A stretch of DNA of 64,000 bases from Chimaeribacter coloradensis (lineage in GTDB: Bacteria; Pseudomonadota; Gammaproteobacteria; Enterobacterales; Enterobacteriaceae), in assembly GCF_002858715.1 (NCBI RefSeq), contig NZ_PJZH01000005.1:168295-232294 (forward strand), given 5' to 3'. Below, one piece after another: positions 19,501 through 27,605 of this stretch. Both the position numbers and the translations under genes were made by a program. How positions within the stretch are numbered: the stretch's first letter is position 1; every line of letters starts with the position of its first letter. Below the pieces are notes generated by a model. It worked only from the letters and a program-made list of their open reading frames with translations. It had not been told where the DNA came from and did no database searches.

Positions 19501-19980
19501 TCACCGCTCTTTCCGGCTCATCACAAAATACTCCGCCGCATCCTCATGGAAGCGCGGTTTGCCCTGCTCGCCCCACGGGTTAAGCACTGACAGGCCGCAA
19601 TAGTGGAAATCCTGGGGGCGGCGGGTGGCAAGCTGCGCCTGATGGTGCAGGCAGATTGCGGCGGTGTAGAGATCGGCTTGTGCCAGCGTGATGCCCTGCC
19701 GGTGTAGCTCCGCAGCCAGAGCGGCGGCGCGCAGTGCGCAGTGGGCGTCAAACGGCAGCAGCCGGTTGGCAAACTCCTCATTCAGCAGCGCCAGCAAGGC
19801 GGTGTTCAGCTGGCTCCGGCGTGGGTCGGGCAGCGCCTGGATGGCGGTAAACAGTTCCGTCACGGTGATCGCCGTCAGGCAGAGCTGATTGGCGTCTTGC
19901 GCATCCAGCCATTGCATCACTTGCCGGTGCGGCTCGGGCCGGATAATTTCCGTGATAATGCAGGTATCCAGCACAATCAT
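19501..19980 (-). CDS. PIN-domain toxin, FitB/VapC type
   Basis: 159-residue PIN-domain ribonuclease. The four acidic residues of the active site are visible: Asp in the N-terminal VLDTCIITE motif (residue 5), Glu in TVTELF (42), Asp in LAQADLYTAAI (103) and Asp in RRPQDFHYCGL (124). The LATRRPQDF-GLSVLNPW ending is typical of the FitB branch, followed by about 23 extra residues. The ATG at 19980 overlaps the antitoxin stop (TGATG) and has GGAG eight bases upstream; a GTG at 19983 is also in frame. Probably an mRNA or tRNA endonuclease; the target is unknown. Confidence 0.88.
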   Translation of the reverse strand: MIVLDTCIITEIIRPEPHRQVMQWLDAQDANQLCLTAITVTELFTAIQALPDPRRSQLNTALLALLNEEFANRLLPFDAHCALRAAALAAELHRQGITLAQADLYTAAICLHHQAQLATRRPQDFHYCGLSVLNPWGEQGKPRFHEDAAEYFVMSRKER

Positions 19981-20222
19981 CACTCGATCTCCGCCTGCCG
20001 GGTAGGGTCATCCCGCGCCGGGAGCGCCAGTTCGCTGTCACTCAGGGCGGCAAAGCGCTGGCGGATGCGCCCGGCCAGGCCGTAATTGGGCGTACTGCCC
20101 AGCATCGCCTCCCGCAGGATGGCGCGTACTTCCTCTTCCATCGAGTGGCCGTTACGGGCGGCGGCAAGGCGCAGCCGATCTTTTATTTCATCATCAAGAT
20201 TACGGATCGTCAGGGTAGCCAT
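19980..20222 (-). CDS. ribbon-helix-helix antitoxin, FitA/VapB type
   Basis: 80-residue antitoxin. The N-terminus MATLTIRNLDDEIKDRLRLAA forms the ribbon-helix-helix DNA-binding fold of FitA. HSMEEEVRAILREAM follows, then a C-terminal tail that would bind the PIN toxin, with an Arg (GRIRQRF) placed like the FitA arginine that enters the FitB active site. The ATG at 20222 gives the conserved start; an in-frame GTG at 20231 is rejected. It is the first gene of the pair and probably autoregulates. Confidence 0.85.
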   Translation of the reverse strand: MATLTIRNLDDEIKDRLRLAAARNGHSMEEEVRAILREAMLGSTPNYGLAGRIRQRFAALSDSELALPARDDPTRQAEIE

Positions 20223-20296
20223 AGGGAACACTTATCAGTCAATAGCGGGGGGAGGGGAACGGCACTCTGTGTGCCCGGCCAGGTGCCCGGCAACAG

Positions 20297-20327
20297 AAAA
20301 CATCAGGCGCACGGCGTGCGCCTGATG
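20297..20327 (-). terminator. pckA terminator
   Basis: A perfect 12-bp stem (20301-20312 with 20316-20327) with a three-base loop directly after pckA, followed on the minus strand by TTTTCTGTT. It also separates pckA from the downstream toxin-antitoxin pair. Confidence 0.88.
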
Positions 20328-20333
20328 GGAGGG

Positions 20334-21953
20334 TCAGAGCACCGGGCCGGCTTTCACCAGCGCTGCCCCTGCCGGGGTATCGGTGTATTTGTCGAAGTTG
20401 CTGATGAACTGGCGTGCCAGATCTTCCGCTTTCTCCTGCCACTGCACCGCATTGCCGTAGGTGTTGCGCGGGTCGAGCAGCTGCTCATTCACGCCCGGCA
20501 CGGCCATCGGCACCGCCAGGTTAAAGATCGGCAGCGTGAAGGTCTCTTGCTGATCCAGCTCACCGCTGAGGATCGCGTTGATAATGGCACGGGTATGCTT
20601 CAGCGAGATACGCTTGCCGGTGCCGTTCCAGCCGGTGTTCACCAGGTAGGCCTGCGCGCCGGCCGCCTGCATACGCTTCACCAGCACTTCTGCATACTGC
20701 GTCGGGTGCAGGCTCAGGAACGCCGCGCCGAAACAGGCGGAGAAGGTCGGGGTCGGCTCTGTCACACCGCGCTCCGTACCGGCCAGTTTGGCGGTAAAGC
20801 CGGAGAGGAAGTGGTATTGCGTCTGGTCGGCGGTAAGCTTGGAAACCGGCGGCAGCACGCCAAAGGCGTCAGCCGTCAGGAAGATCACCTTGGTGGCGTG
20901 GCCCGCTTTCGATACCGGCTTGACGATGTTGTCAATGTGGTAGATCGGGTAGGAGACGCGGGTGTTTTCCGTTTTCGAGCCGTCATCAAAGTCGATGGTG
21001 CCGTCTTCGCGTACGACCACGTTTTCCAGCAGCGCGTCGCGGCGGATGGCGTGGTAGATCTCCGGCTCCGCCTGCTCAGAGAGCTTGATGGTTTTCGCGT
21101 AGCAGCCGCCTTCGAAGTTGAAGACGCCGTCATCGTCCCAGCCGTGCTCATCATCGCCAATCAGCTGGCGTTGCGGATCGGTGGAGAGGGTGGTTTTGCC
21201 GGTGCCGGAGAGGCCGAAGAACACCGCCACGTCGCCCTTTTCGCCCACGTTGGCCGAGCAGTGCATCGAGGCGATATTGTTCAGCGGCAATAGGTAGTTC
21301 ATCACGGAGAACAACCCTTTCTTCATCTCGCCGCCGTACCAGCTGCCGCCGATTAACTGGATGTTTTCCGTGAGGTTGAACGCCACGAAGTTCTCGGAGT
21401 TCAGCCCCTGCTCACGCCAGTTGGGGTTGGTGCATTTCGCGCCGTTCATGACGATGAAATCCGGCGTGAAGTCAGCCAGCTCCTCGTCGGTAGGGCGGAT
21501 AAACATGTTCTTAACGAAATGGGCCTGCCAGGCCACTTCGGTAATAAAACGTACCTTCAGGCGGCTGTCCGGGTTGGCACCGCAGAAGGCATCCACCACA
21601 AACAGGCGTTTGCCGCTGAGCTGTTCCGTCACGCAGGACTTCAGGGCGTTCCAGGTCTCCTGGCTTAAGGGTTTGTTATCATTCTTGCCGGTCCCTTTAT
21701 CTGCCCACCAGACGGTGTCCCGCGTGGTGTCATCACGGACAATATATTTATCTTTCGGCGAACGGCCGGTGAAGATGCCGGTATCCACAGCAATCGCGCC
21801 CAGGCTGGTCTCGATGCCGCGCTCATAACCTTGCAGGCCCGGGGCGGTCTCCTCCTGATACAGGCGTGCATAGTCCGGGTTATAGACAATGTCGCTGACA
21901 TTATGGATGCCGTAGGCGGCCAGGGTATCAGGGGTTATACCGTGATCACGCAT
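20334..21953 (-). CDS. pckA: phosphoenolpyruvate carboxykinase (ATP)
   Basis: 539 residues. It converts oxaloacetate and ATP to phosphoenolpyruvate and CO2, the first committed gluconeogenic step. Seen: [12 protein letters not shown] near 63, the oxaloacetate/PEP region [12 protein letters not shown], the P-loop [11 protein letters not shown] near 250, the metal-binding [24 protein letters not shown] and the adenine-binding [14 protein letters not shown] lies seven bases before the ATG. The gene is convergent with envZ across the toxin-antitoxin pair. Confidence 0.98.
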   Translation of the reverse strand: MRDHGITPDTLAAYGIHNVSDIVYNPDYARLYQEETAPGLQGYERGIETSLGAIAVDTGIFTGRSPKDKYIVRDDTTRDTVWWADKGTGKNDNKPLSQETWNALKSCVTEQLSGKRLFVVDAFCGANPDSRLKVRFITEVAWQAHFVKNMFIRPTDEELADFTPDFIVMNGAKCTNPNWREQGLNSENFVAFNLTENIQLIGGSWYGGEMKKGLFSVMNYLLPLNNIASMHCSANVGEKGDVAVFFGLSGTGKTTLSTDPQRQLIGDDEHGWDDDGVFNFEGGCYAKTIKLSEQAEPEIYHAIRRDALLENVVVREDGTIDFDDGSKTENTRVSYPIYHIDNIVKPVSKAGHATKVIFLTADAFGVLPPVSKLTADQTQYHFLSGFTAKLAGTERGVTEPTPTFSACFGAAFLSLHPTQYAEVLVKRMQAAGAQAYLVNTGWNGTGKRISLKHTRAIINAILSGELDQQETFTLPIFNLAVPMAVPGVNEQLLDPRNTYGNAVQWQEKAEDLARQFISNFDKYTDTPAGAALVKAGPVL

Positions 21954-22123
21954 TTCACTACTCCTTAGTTGCTATACGTTACTAACACAGTGTGTAGGGT
22001 CACGGTCTGTATTAAACGCGATGGGGGTCAAAAAAAATAATAGAGAACACTTATTTTTAACAATTATGGGAGATGGCACACGTCATAAAATGAAACGTGC
22101 GCAAGATTGATGGGGAATCGGGC

Positions 22124-22149
22124 AAAAAAAGGGCAGCCCGCAGGCTGCC
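22124..22149 (-). terminator. hslR-hslO terminator
   Basis: A 7-bp GC stem (22132-22138 with 22143-22149) just after the hslO stop, followed on the minus strand by seven T residues. Classic rho-independent form. Confidence 0.9.
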
Positions 22150-22158
22150 GCTGAGAAA

Positions 22159-23061
22159 TTAATGAATTTGTGGGTTTTGCTCATTGCCCGCATTGCGCAG
22201 TGCGCCTACGTCGACCTTGTCGAAAACATAGTCAGCGCCGCAGTAGTCGCAATGCATTTCGATCTGGCCTTCCTCTTCCAGGATGCTTTGCAGATCTTCA
22301 TCCGGCAGGGCGCGCAGGGCATTCGCACAACGTTCACGCGAGCAGCTGCAGCGGAAGCAGATGTCTTGCGGCTCATACACGGTGGCCTCTTCCTGATGGT
22401 AAAGGCGGTAGAGCACATCGTGCGCCGGCAGGGTGAACAGCTCTTCGCCTTTCACGGTGGCGGTCAGCTGGGTCAGGTGGTCGAAATCATCCAGCGAGGC
22501 ATTTTGCGCCGGCAGCACCTGTAACAGCATCCCGCCCGCCGCAGGCTGGCCGTTGGCTTCACCGGTGCGGATGAACAGGCGGGTCGGCAGCTGTTCAGAT
22601 TGCAGGAAGTAGTTCTCCAGGCACTCGGCCACGGTGTCGCCTTCCAGCCCGACCACACCCTGATAGCGCTCGCCTTCCGCCGGGGTGATAGTAATGACCA
22701 GGTAACCGTTGCCGATCATCTGCTTCAGCGTGCTCTCCGGCGCGATGGCTGCCTCTTCCTGCACGCGGGCCACACCGCGCATCTCCTGGCGGTTATTGCC
22801 GTTGACCACCGCCATCTTCAGCGGGCCGTCGCCCTGGAGCTGCACGGTGATGTCACCGTCAAACTTCAGGGTCGCGGTCAGCAGGCTGGTGGCCACCAGC
22901 AGCTCACCCAGCAGGGTGCTGACCGGTGCCGGGTAGTTGTGGTTTTCCAGCACCTGGCGGTAGGTGTCGCTCAGGGTGACCAGTTCACCGCGCACGGCCT
23001 GGTCCTGGAACAGGAAACGATGCAGCTGGTCGTGCGTCGCGTTGGAATCTTGATTAGCCAT
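22159..23061 (-). CDS. hslO: redox-regulated chaperone Hsp33
   Basis: 300-residue holdase switched on by oxidative unfolding. The N-terminal domain is typical of Hsp33 ([20 protein letters not shown]). The C-terminal zinc site that senses oxidants is visible as CSC in [12 protein letters not shown] and CDYC in [10 protein letters not shown]. The open frame reaches 23103, but the ATG at 23061 ([12 protein letters not shown]) fits the family start; the upstream part overlaps hslR. It lies 25 bases after hslR. Confidence 0.95.
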   Translation of the reverse strand: MANQDSNATHDQLHRFLFQDQAVRGELVTLSDTYRQVLENHNYPAPVSTLLGELLVATSLLTATLKFDGDITVQLQGDGPLKMAVVNGNNRQEMRGVARVQEEAAIAPESTLKQMIGNGYLVITITPAEGERYQGVVGLEGDTVAECLENYFLQSEQLPTRLFIRTGEANGQPAAGGMLLQVLPAQNASLDDFDHLTQLTATVKGEELFTLPAHDVLYRLYHQEEATVYEPQDICFRCSCSRERCANALRALPDEDLQSILEEEGQIEMHCDYCGADYVFDKVDVGALRNAGNEQNPQIH

Positions 23062-23086
23062 AATAGTCTCTCTGTGCAGCGGAGGA

Positions 23087-23494
23087 TCACTCGCCTTCGC
23101 CATATTTAAATTTGATCAGGTTGCGGCGCTCTTTCTTGTCCGGGCGCCGGTCCGGGTGGGGCATGGTCAGCGACTGGGTTTTACGCGCCAGCGCCACCTT
23201 TTCCCGGTTTTCAATACTGGCCGCCGTCTCCTCATACAGCAGCTGCGCCTCAGGGGCTGCCCGCCGCTGGGCCGTCACGCCCAGCACAATCAGGGTACGG
23301 TCGTCATTTCCCTGACGGAGCTTGATCTCGGCATTCACCTCAACCAGCTTGCTCGGCTTGGTACGCTGTCCGTTATAGTGGACCTTGCCGCCTTCAATCA
23401 TTTCACGGGCCAGCGCACGGGTTTTATAGAAGCGTGCGGCCCACAGCCATTTATCCAGACGGACGGCAGTCTCATCCTGGTGGGTCTCCTTCAT
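23087..23494 (-). CDS. hslR: ribosome-associated heat shock protein Hsp15
   Basis: 135 residues with an N-terminal S4 RNA-binding domain ([32 protein letters not shown]) and a basic C-terminal tail. Hsp15 binds free 50S subunits that carry nascent peptidyl-tRNA and helps recycle them after heat shock. It lies 21 bases downstream of yrfG and upstream of hslO in one transcript. Confidence 0.95.
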   Translation of the reverse strand: MKETHQDETAVRLDKWLWAARFYKTRALAREMIEGGKVHYNGQRTKPSKLVEVNAEIKLRQGNDDRTLIVLGVTAQRRAAPEAQLLYEETAASIENREKVALARKTQSLTMPHPDRRPDKKERRNLIKFKYGEGE

Positions 23495-23515
23495 CGCAAC
23501 CTCCTGAGTGGGTCG

Positions 23516-24190
23516 TTATGGGCGGGGAGCGGCCGGTAACAACGTGCGGTAGTCATGCATAGAGGGATGGCGCAAAAAGGTCTTGCCCGCCATGCTGGAA
23601 TCCGGGTTTTCAACGCCCAGGCAGTAGCGGATGCCGAATGTTTTGGCCGCATCCAGAATGGGTTCACCGTCATCCACAAATAGCGTGCGCGCCGGATCGA
23701 ACCCGGTGTGCTGCTGCACCGCCTGCCACAAGCGCTGATCCTCTTTGGGATAACCAAATGTATGGGTGGATAGCAATAAATCAAGGTGCGCATCCAGGCC
23801 GGTGTGCGCCATTTTTATTGCCAGGCTGTGCGGGTGGGCGTTGGTCAGCAAAATCGTGCGTTTTCCCAGCGCGCGCAGGGCATCCAGGAAGGGCAGGGTG
23901 TCTTCACGCACGCTGGCGCGGTGGCCCAGCGCCTGCGTCATGCTGCGGATGTCCAGGTCGAGCGTGCTGCTCCAGTAGTCAAAACAGTACCAGTTCAGCG
24001 TATGCTGCACCGCCTGATACTGCGCTTCAATAAAGGCCTGTGCCTGCGCCAGGGAGATGCCGCGCCGCTCGCTCAGCGTCTGCGGGACATGCCGCAACCA
24101 GAAATAGCTGTCGAACTCGAGGTCGAGCAGCGTGCCATCCATGTCCAGCAAAACGGTATCGATGCAGTTCCAGTCAAAATCCGGCGGCAT
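23516..24190 (-). CDS. yrfG: HAD-type GMP/IMP 5'-nucleotidase YrfG
   Basis: 224 residues, HAD superfamily. The nucleophile motif LLDMDGTLLDLEFD is at about 14-27, the second motif ILLTNAHPHS near 113, and the metal-binding motif TLFVDDGEPILDAAKTFG near 187-204. The E. coli homologue dephosphorylates GMP and IMP. It is the first gene ahead of hslR-hslO on the minus strand. Confidence 0.9.
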   Translation of the reverse strand: MPPDFDWNCIDTVLLDMDGTLLDLEFDSYFWLRHVPQTLSERRGISLAQAQAFIEAQYQAVQHTLNWYCFDYWSSTLDLDIRSMTQALGHRASVREDTLPFLDALRALGKRTILLTNAHPHSLAIKMAHTGLDAHLDLLLSTHTFGYPKEDQRLWQAVQQHTGFDPARTLFVDDGEPILDAAKTFGIRYCLGVENPDSSMAGKTFLRHPSMHDYRTLLPAAPRP

Positions 24191-24303
24191 AAGCAGTTCC
24201 TGTGTGTGAATGCGCGGCGTGCGGGGGAAGAAAAGGGCACACCGGTAAATCTCTAGCCTAGCACAGACGCGGGCGGTTAAGCCCGGCGTCTGTTGTGCGG
24301 CGG

Positions 24304-26448
24304 TTAATTGAAGGGGCGCAGCGGCATCGGGGAGAGTGACGGGTTAAAGCAGTGATCGTAATAGTGCTGGATGTCACTGATGCGGCGCTGGTGGCGGCGC
24401 AGGCGCTTCACCAGCAGCACGGCATTGACGATAAAGCTCACCGTGACCAGCAGCAGCAGCAGGCTGGTGCCCATATAGCGCCACAGGGTGATCATGTCCG
24501 GCTCGCTGTGCAGCGAGATGTGCCGGGTGCCGTTAGCGTCAATGGTGATGTTGGTGATGATCCCCTCGGCGCGGAAAGGGGTATGCAGCAGCATGGCGGA
24601 GAGGCGCTGCAGCTCGTGCCACTGCTCCTGCGCATTGTAGTCATAGAGTGACAGGGCAGGCGGCGCATGGTTGACCAGCTGCTTGCCCTCGTCACTGGTG
24701 ATCAGGAAGCCGCCCGGCGGCGGGCTGTTCAGCGCTTCCGCCGCACGGTGCGTCTCATGGAAGAAGAATGACGAGGTCGCGCTGTTGACCAGATTATCCA
24801 GCGATTCCGCACTCACCGGCCGGAGCAGCACGTTCATGCCGCGCATACTGCCGGACTGCGCCCGCTTCACCAGCGCGCTCCAGTTCTGGGCATTCCCCAG
24901 GTTGACCAGCGCATTCTTCAGCCGGACACAATCCTCATCGTTGCTACACAAGTCCTGCGTTTTCAGCACGATATCCGTGAAATTATCCAGCAGGATCATG
25001 CCCGATTTCTCAATGGCGGTGGCCAGTTGCGGGTTAATGTTCTGATCCGCGCCGCCGGTGGGGTGCAGCTGGTTATTGACGGCCGCCAGCAGGGCCGAGG
25101 CCTTCTCAATGGTGACTGACTCAGGCAGCGGCAGCGGCGTGGCGTTATTCCAGTAGATGCCGGCGCAGTCAAACGGCATAAAGGCGTAGTGCTTGTTGTT
25201 CTGGTAATTCGGCGGGATGTAACACATGCCGTTGCCCTGCGCCCGTAACGTATCGCCGATGCGCAACGGCGTATTCTCCAGCGCCTGAACGCTGGTCACC
25301 TGGGTGCTGGTTGCCCCCTGAATCCAGGCCAGGCTCAGTTTCAGCGGCAGGCTCAGGGAGATGTAGCTGGTGAGCATCAGCAGCACCAGCAGTGAGCCGC
25401 ACATCAGCACCAGGCTCTTTGCCCAGCGCTGCAGCGGGAAATGTTTCACCTCGTCATGCAGTGAGAGGTAATGGCCCTGGCGCACCACCTGCCGGTTGAG
25501 GTAGATGTCCACATCCGTGACCTGGCCAAGATCGCGCGAGACATAGGGCTGCCAGTGCGCCGGGTAGATCAGGTCGATGATGCCGAGGGAGATGTTGCTG
25601 ATATTGCCCTGGTTGGACTCACCGAACAGCCCCCAGCGTTTCGGCGCACCGCGCAGGCAGTGGATCTCCTGCAGGTCGCGCTCCTGCGGACGGCGCAGCA
25701 GCCGCCAGCCCGCCCAGGCGCTCAGTATCACCGCGAGCAGGATCAGCCACGGCAGGAACACCATCGGGCTGGTCAGGCTGAAAAACAGCAGCACCATGGC
25801 ACCGGAAAGCGCGAAGGCCTCCCGTACGCCGCTGGTCTGGTAAAGCGCGTGCTCTTCCGGCGTTTCACGGCGGATGGTCAGCAGCTCGATATGGTCACTT
25901 TCTTCCTTGCGGATAGAGGCATTCTGCGACGGCGCAGCCACCACCGGCGCTGCGGCGGGGCGGCGATCATACACATGGTTGAGCAGCGAGTGGCCGTTCA
26001 GGGAGATCACCAGCGGGATGGTCTGGGTGCGGATGATTTCAACCTGGTTGTCCTGCGTGATGTAAGGCTCCCAGAACGGCGGCAGATGCACCTCTTCCGT
26101 ATCCAGGTAGTAACGCCATTTGTTCGGCTCGTCGCTGGCGACGCCATAACGGGTGATCGCTTTGGTCAGTGAATAGACGGTGTCGCTTTTCGGCGTTAAG
26201 GTCAGTTTGTCACGCAGGGAGAAGATATTATTGCTGGCAGAAAGCGAGCTGAGGCTCAGCCGGTCACTTTGGCGCAGGTAGCGCTCGACGGCCTGACGTT
26301 CTTCTGGTGTCAGTTTGCGGTGAGTCGGCTTCATGAAAGGTAACGACGAAGCAAACGGCGTACGGTGACGCAACATACCTCTCAAATAACCCCCAATAAT
26401 GATCAGCATGGCAAACAGTACGGCCAATATTACTGCTATTGTGCTCAT
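24304..26448 (-). CDS. igaA: IgaA, inner-membrane attenuator of the Rcs stress pathway
   Basis: 714-residue membrane protein, similar in length to E. coli YrfF/IgaA. It has an N-terminal helix (about 4-22), a helix pair near 215-250, a helix near 345-370, a large periplasmic domain with Cys residues (GMCYIPPNYQ, DLCSNDEDCVRLKNAL), and a last helix near 660-690 before a basic cytoplasmic tail. It restrains RcsD/RcsC signalling and is usually essential where Rcs is intact. Single gene, divergent from nudE. Confidence 0.93.
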   Translation of the reverse strand: MSTIAVILAVLFAMLIIIGGYLRGMLRHRTPFASSLPFMKPTHRKLTPEERQAVERYLRQSDRLSLSSLSASNNIFSLRDKLTLTPKSDTVYSLTKAITRYGVASDEPNKWRYYLDTEEVHLPPFWEPYITQDNQVEIIRTQTIPLVISLNGHSLLNHVYDRRPAAAPVVAAPSQNASIRKEESDHIELLTIRRETPEEHALYQTSGVREAFALSGAMVLLFFSLTSPMVFLPWLILLAVILSAWAGWRLLRRPQERDLQEIHCLRGAPKRWGLFGESNQGNISNISLGIIDLIYPAHWQPYVSRDLGQVTDVDIYLNRQVVRQGHYLSLHDEVKHFPLQRWAKSLVLMCGSLLVLLMLTSYISLSLPLKLSLAWIQGATSTQVTSVQALENTPLRIGDTLRAQGNGMCYIPPNYQNNKHYAFMPFDCAGIYWNNATPLPLPESVTIEKASALLAAVNNQLHPTGGADQNINPQLATAIEKSGMILLDNFTDIVLKTQDLCSNDEDCVRLKNALVNLGNAQNWSALVKRAQSGSMRGMNVLLRPVSAESLDNLVNSATSSFFFHETHRAAEALNSPPPGGFLITSDEGKQLVNHAPPALSLYDYNAQEQWHELQRLSAMLLHTPFRAEGIITNITIDANGTRHISLHSEPDMITLWRYMGTSLLLLLVTVSFIVNAVLLVKRLRRHQRRISDIQHYYDHCFNPSLSPMPLRPFN

Positions 26449-26982
26449 CTATTCCCCGTCAGGGCAACGCTGACCTTTGTCAACTCTTTTAAAAACAGAC
26501 TATTACGTATGTGTTGTAACATGCAAGCAGCTTAACGCACCACCAGAGAGAACGGTATACCGGGCTTAACCAACGGTGATAAAAGGATAGGGCAAATATA
26601 GACCTCATTGGATGATAACAACCGGTTTGCTCTGCCAATATCGGCATAATCCTATTTTTCCCGTGAACTGGTGTAAGCGTAACCAATTGATAGAGAAAGA
26701 TCTTGCAAAGCGGCAAAAAGAAATGGCACAGGGCGGCAGAGCGCGGGAAAAAAGCGCATTCCGCACAGAAAAAAGCCTGTAGCAATGGGGCCGGCTCTGT
26801 TAATAATAAGTAAAAACTCAGCAGGGAATTGCCGCCGCCGCATCTGGTAACGCACAATACCCTTTTTGCCGGGTCAACAGGCCCGGCTGCCCGGTGCGCC
26901 GGCCTGAATGCGCGCGGGCGGAGTGCACCATGACAGCCGTCATGGTTAACGCCTGACGCAGGCTCGTATTTATGGGGATGAC
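26449..26982. other. igaA-nudE divergent intergenic region
   Basis: 534 bases with no credible gene. A TTGACA sits on the minus strand at 26478-26483 upstream of igaA, but without a good -10 box. An inverted repeat, ACCATGAC-4-GTCATGGT (26927-26946), lies 36 bp before the nudE start, and a small GCCTG-3-CAGGC hairpin follows at 26951-26963. A long minus-strand frame here would overlap the nudE start and shows no recognisable protein. Confidence 0.6.
26927..26946. repeat. inverted repeat upstream of nudE
   Basis: Perfect 8-bp arms (26927-26934 and 26939-26946) separated by four bases, between the long igaA-nudE spacer and the nudE start. It could be an operator or a 5'-leader hairpin. No T tract follows, so it is not a terminator. 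Confidence 0.5.
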
Positions 26983-27537
26983 ATGGAAAAATCTCTGCAA
27001 AAACCCAAGATCCTGAAAGTTGAAACCGTGGCACGGTCGCGGCTGTTCAACGTGGAGTCGGTTGACCTGGCGTTCAGCAATGGCGAACAGCGCGTCTATG
27101 AGCGGATGCGCCCCTCCGAGCGTGAAGCGGTAATGATTGTGCCGGTTATCGGCGACGATCTGCTGCTGATCCGTGAATATGCGGTCGGGATTGAGGATTA
27201 TGAGCTCGGCTTCCCGAAAGGGCTGATCGATCCGGGCGAAGGGGTGCTTGAGGCCGCAAACCGTGAACTGATGGAAGAGGTTGGCTATGGCGCGCAGCGC
27301 TTTGACTACCTGACCAAACTGACCATGGCACCGTCCTATTTCTCCAGCAAAATGAACATTGTGATTGCGCGCGATCTTTTCCCTAAAAAGCTGGAAGGGG
27401 ATGAGCCGGAGCCGCTGGTGCAGGTACGCTGGCCGCTCACGCGCATGATGGAGCTGCTGCAACAGCCCGATTTCCGCGAGGCGCGTAACGTGAGCGCGCT
27501 GTTCCTGGCGCAGCAATTTTTCCAGCAGTCGCTGTAA
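26983..27537 (+). CDS. nudE: ADP compounds hydrolase NudE
   Basis: 184-residue Nudix hydrolase acting on ADP-ribose, NADH and Ap3A. The Nudix box is complete: GLIDPGEGVLEAANRELMEEVGY, with REL..EE residues for metal binding near 84-106. GGGGATGAC precedes the ATG. It converges with mrcA at a shared terminator. Confidence 0.95.
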   Translation: MEKSLQKPKILKVETVARSRLFNVESVDLAFSNGEQRVYERMRPSEREAVMIVPVIGDDLLLIREYAVGIEDYELGFPKGLIDPGEGVLEAANRELMEEVGYGAQRFDYLTKLTMAPSYFSSKMNIVIARDLFPKKLEGDEPEPLVQVRWPLTRMMELLQQPDFREARNVSALFLAQQFFQQSL

Positions 27538-27553
27538 GGGTCATTCATTGCAT

Positions 27554-27590
27554 AAAAAAAGCCGGTCAGCGTATGCTGACCGGCTTTTTT
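27554..27590. terminator. bidirectional terminator between nudE and mrcA
   Basis: A 10-bp perfect stem (27561-27570 with 27575-27584) around GTAT, with seven A on the left and six T on the right, so it works for both converging genes. Confidence 0.95.
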
Positions 27591-27605
27591 ACTGCCTGAT
27601 GGGCA

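Noticed and set aside
26489..27034. 181-codon minus-strand frame in the igaA-nudE spacer
   Set aside because: It overlaps the nudE start, is Cys/Pro/Phe-rich without a known pattern and has no ribosome-binding site.
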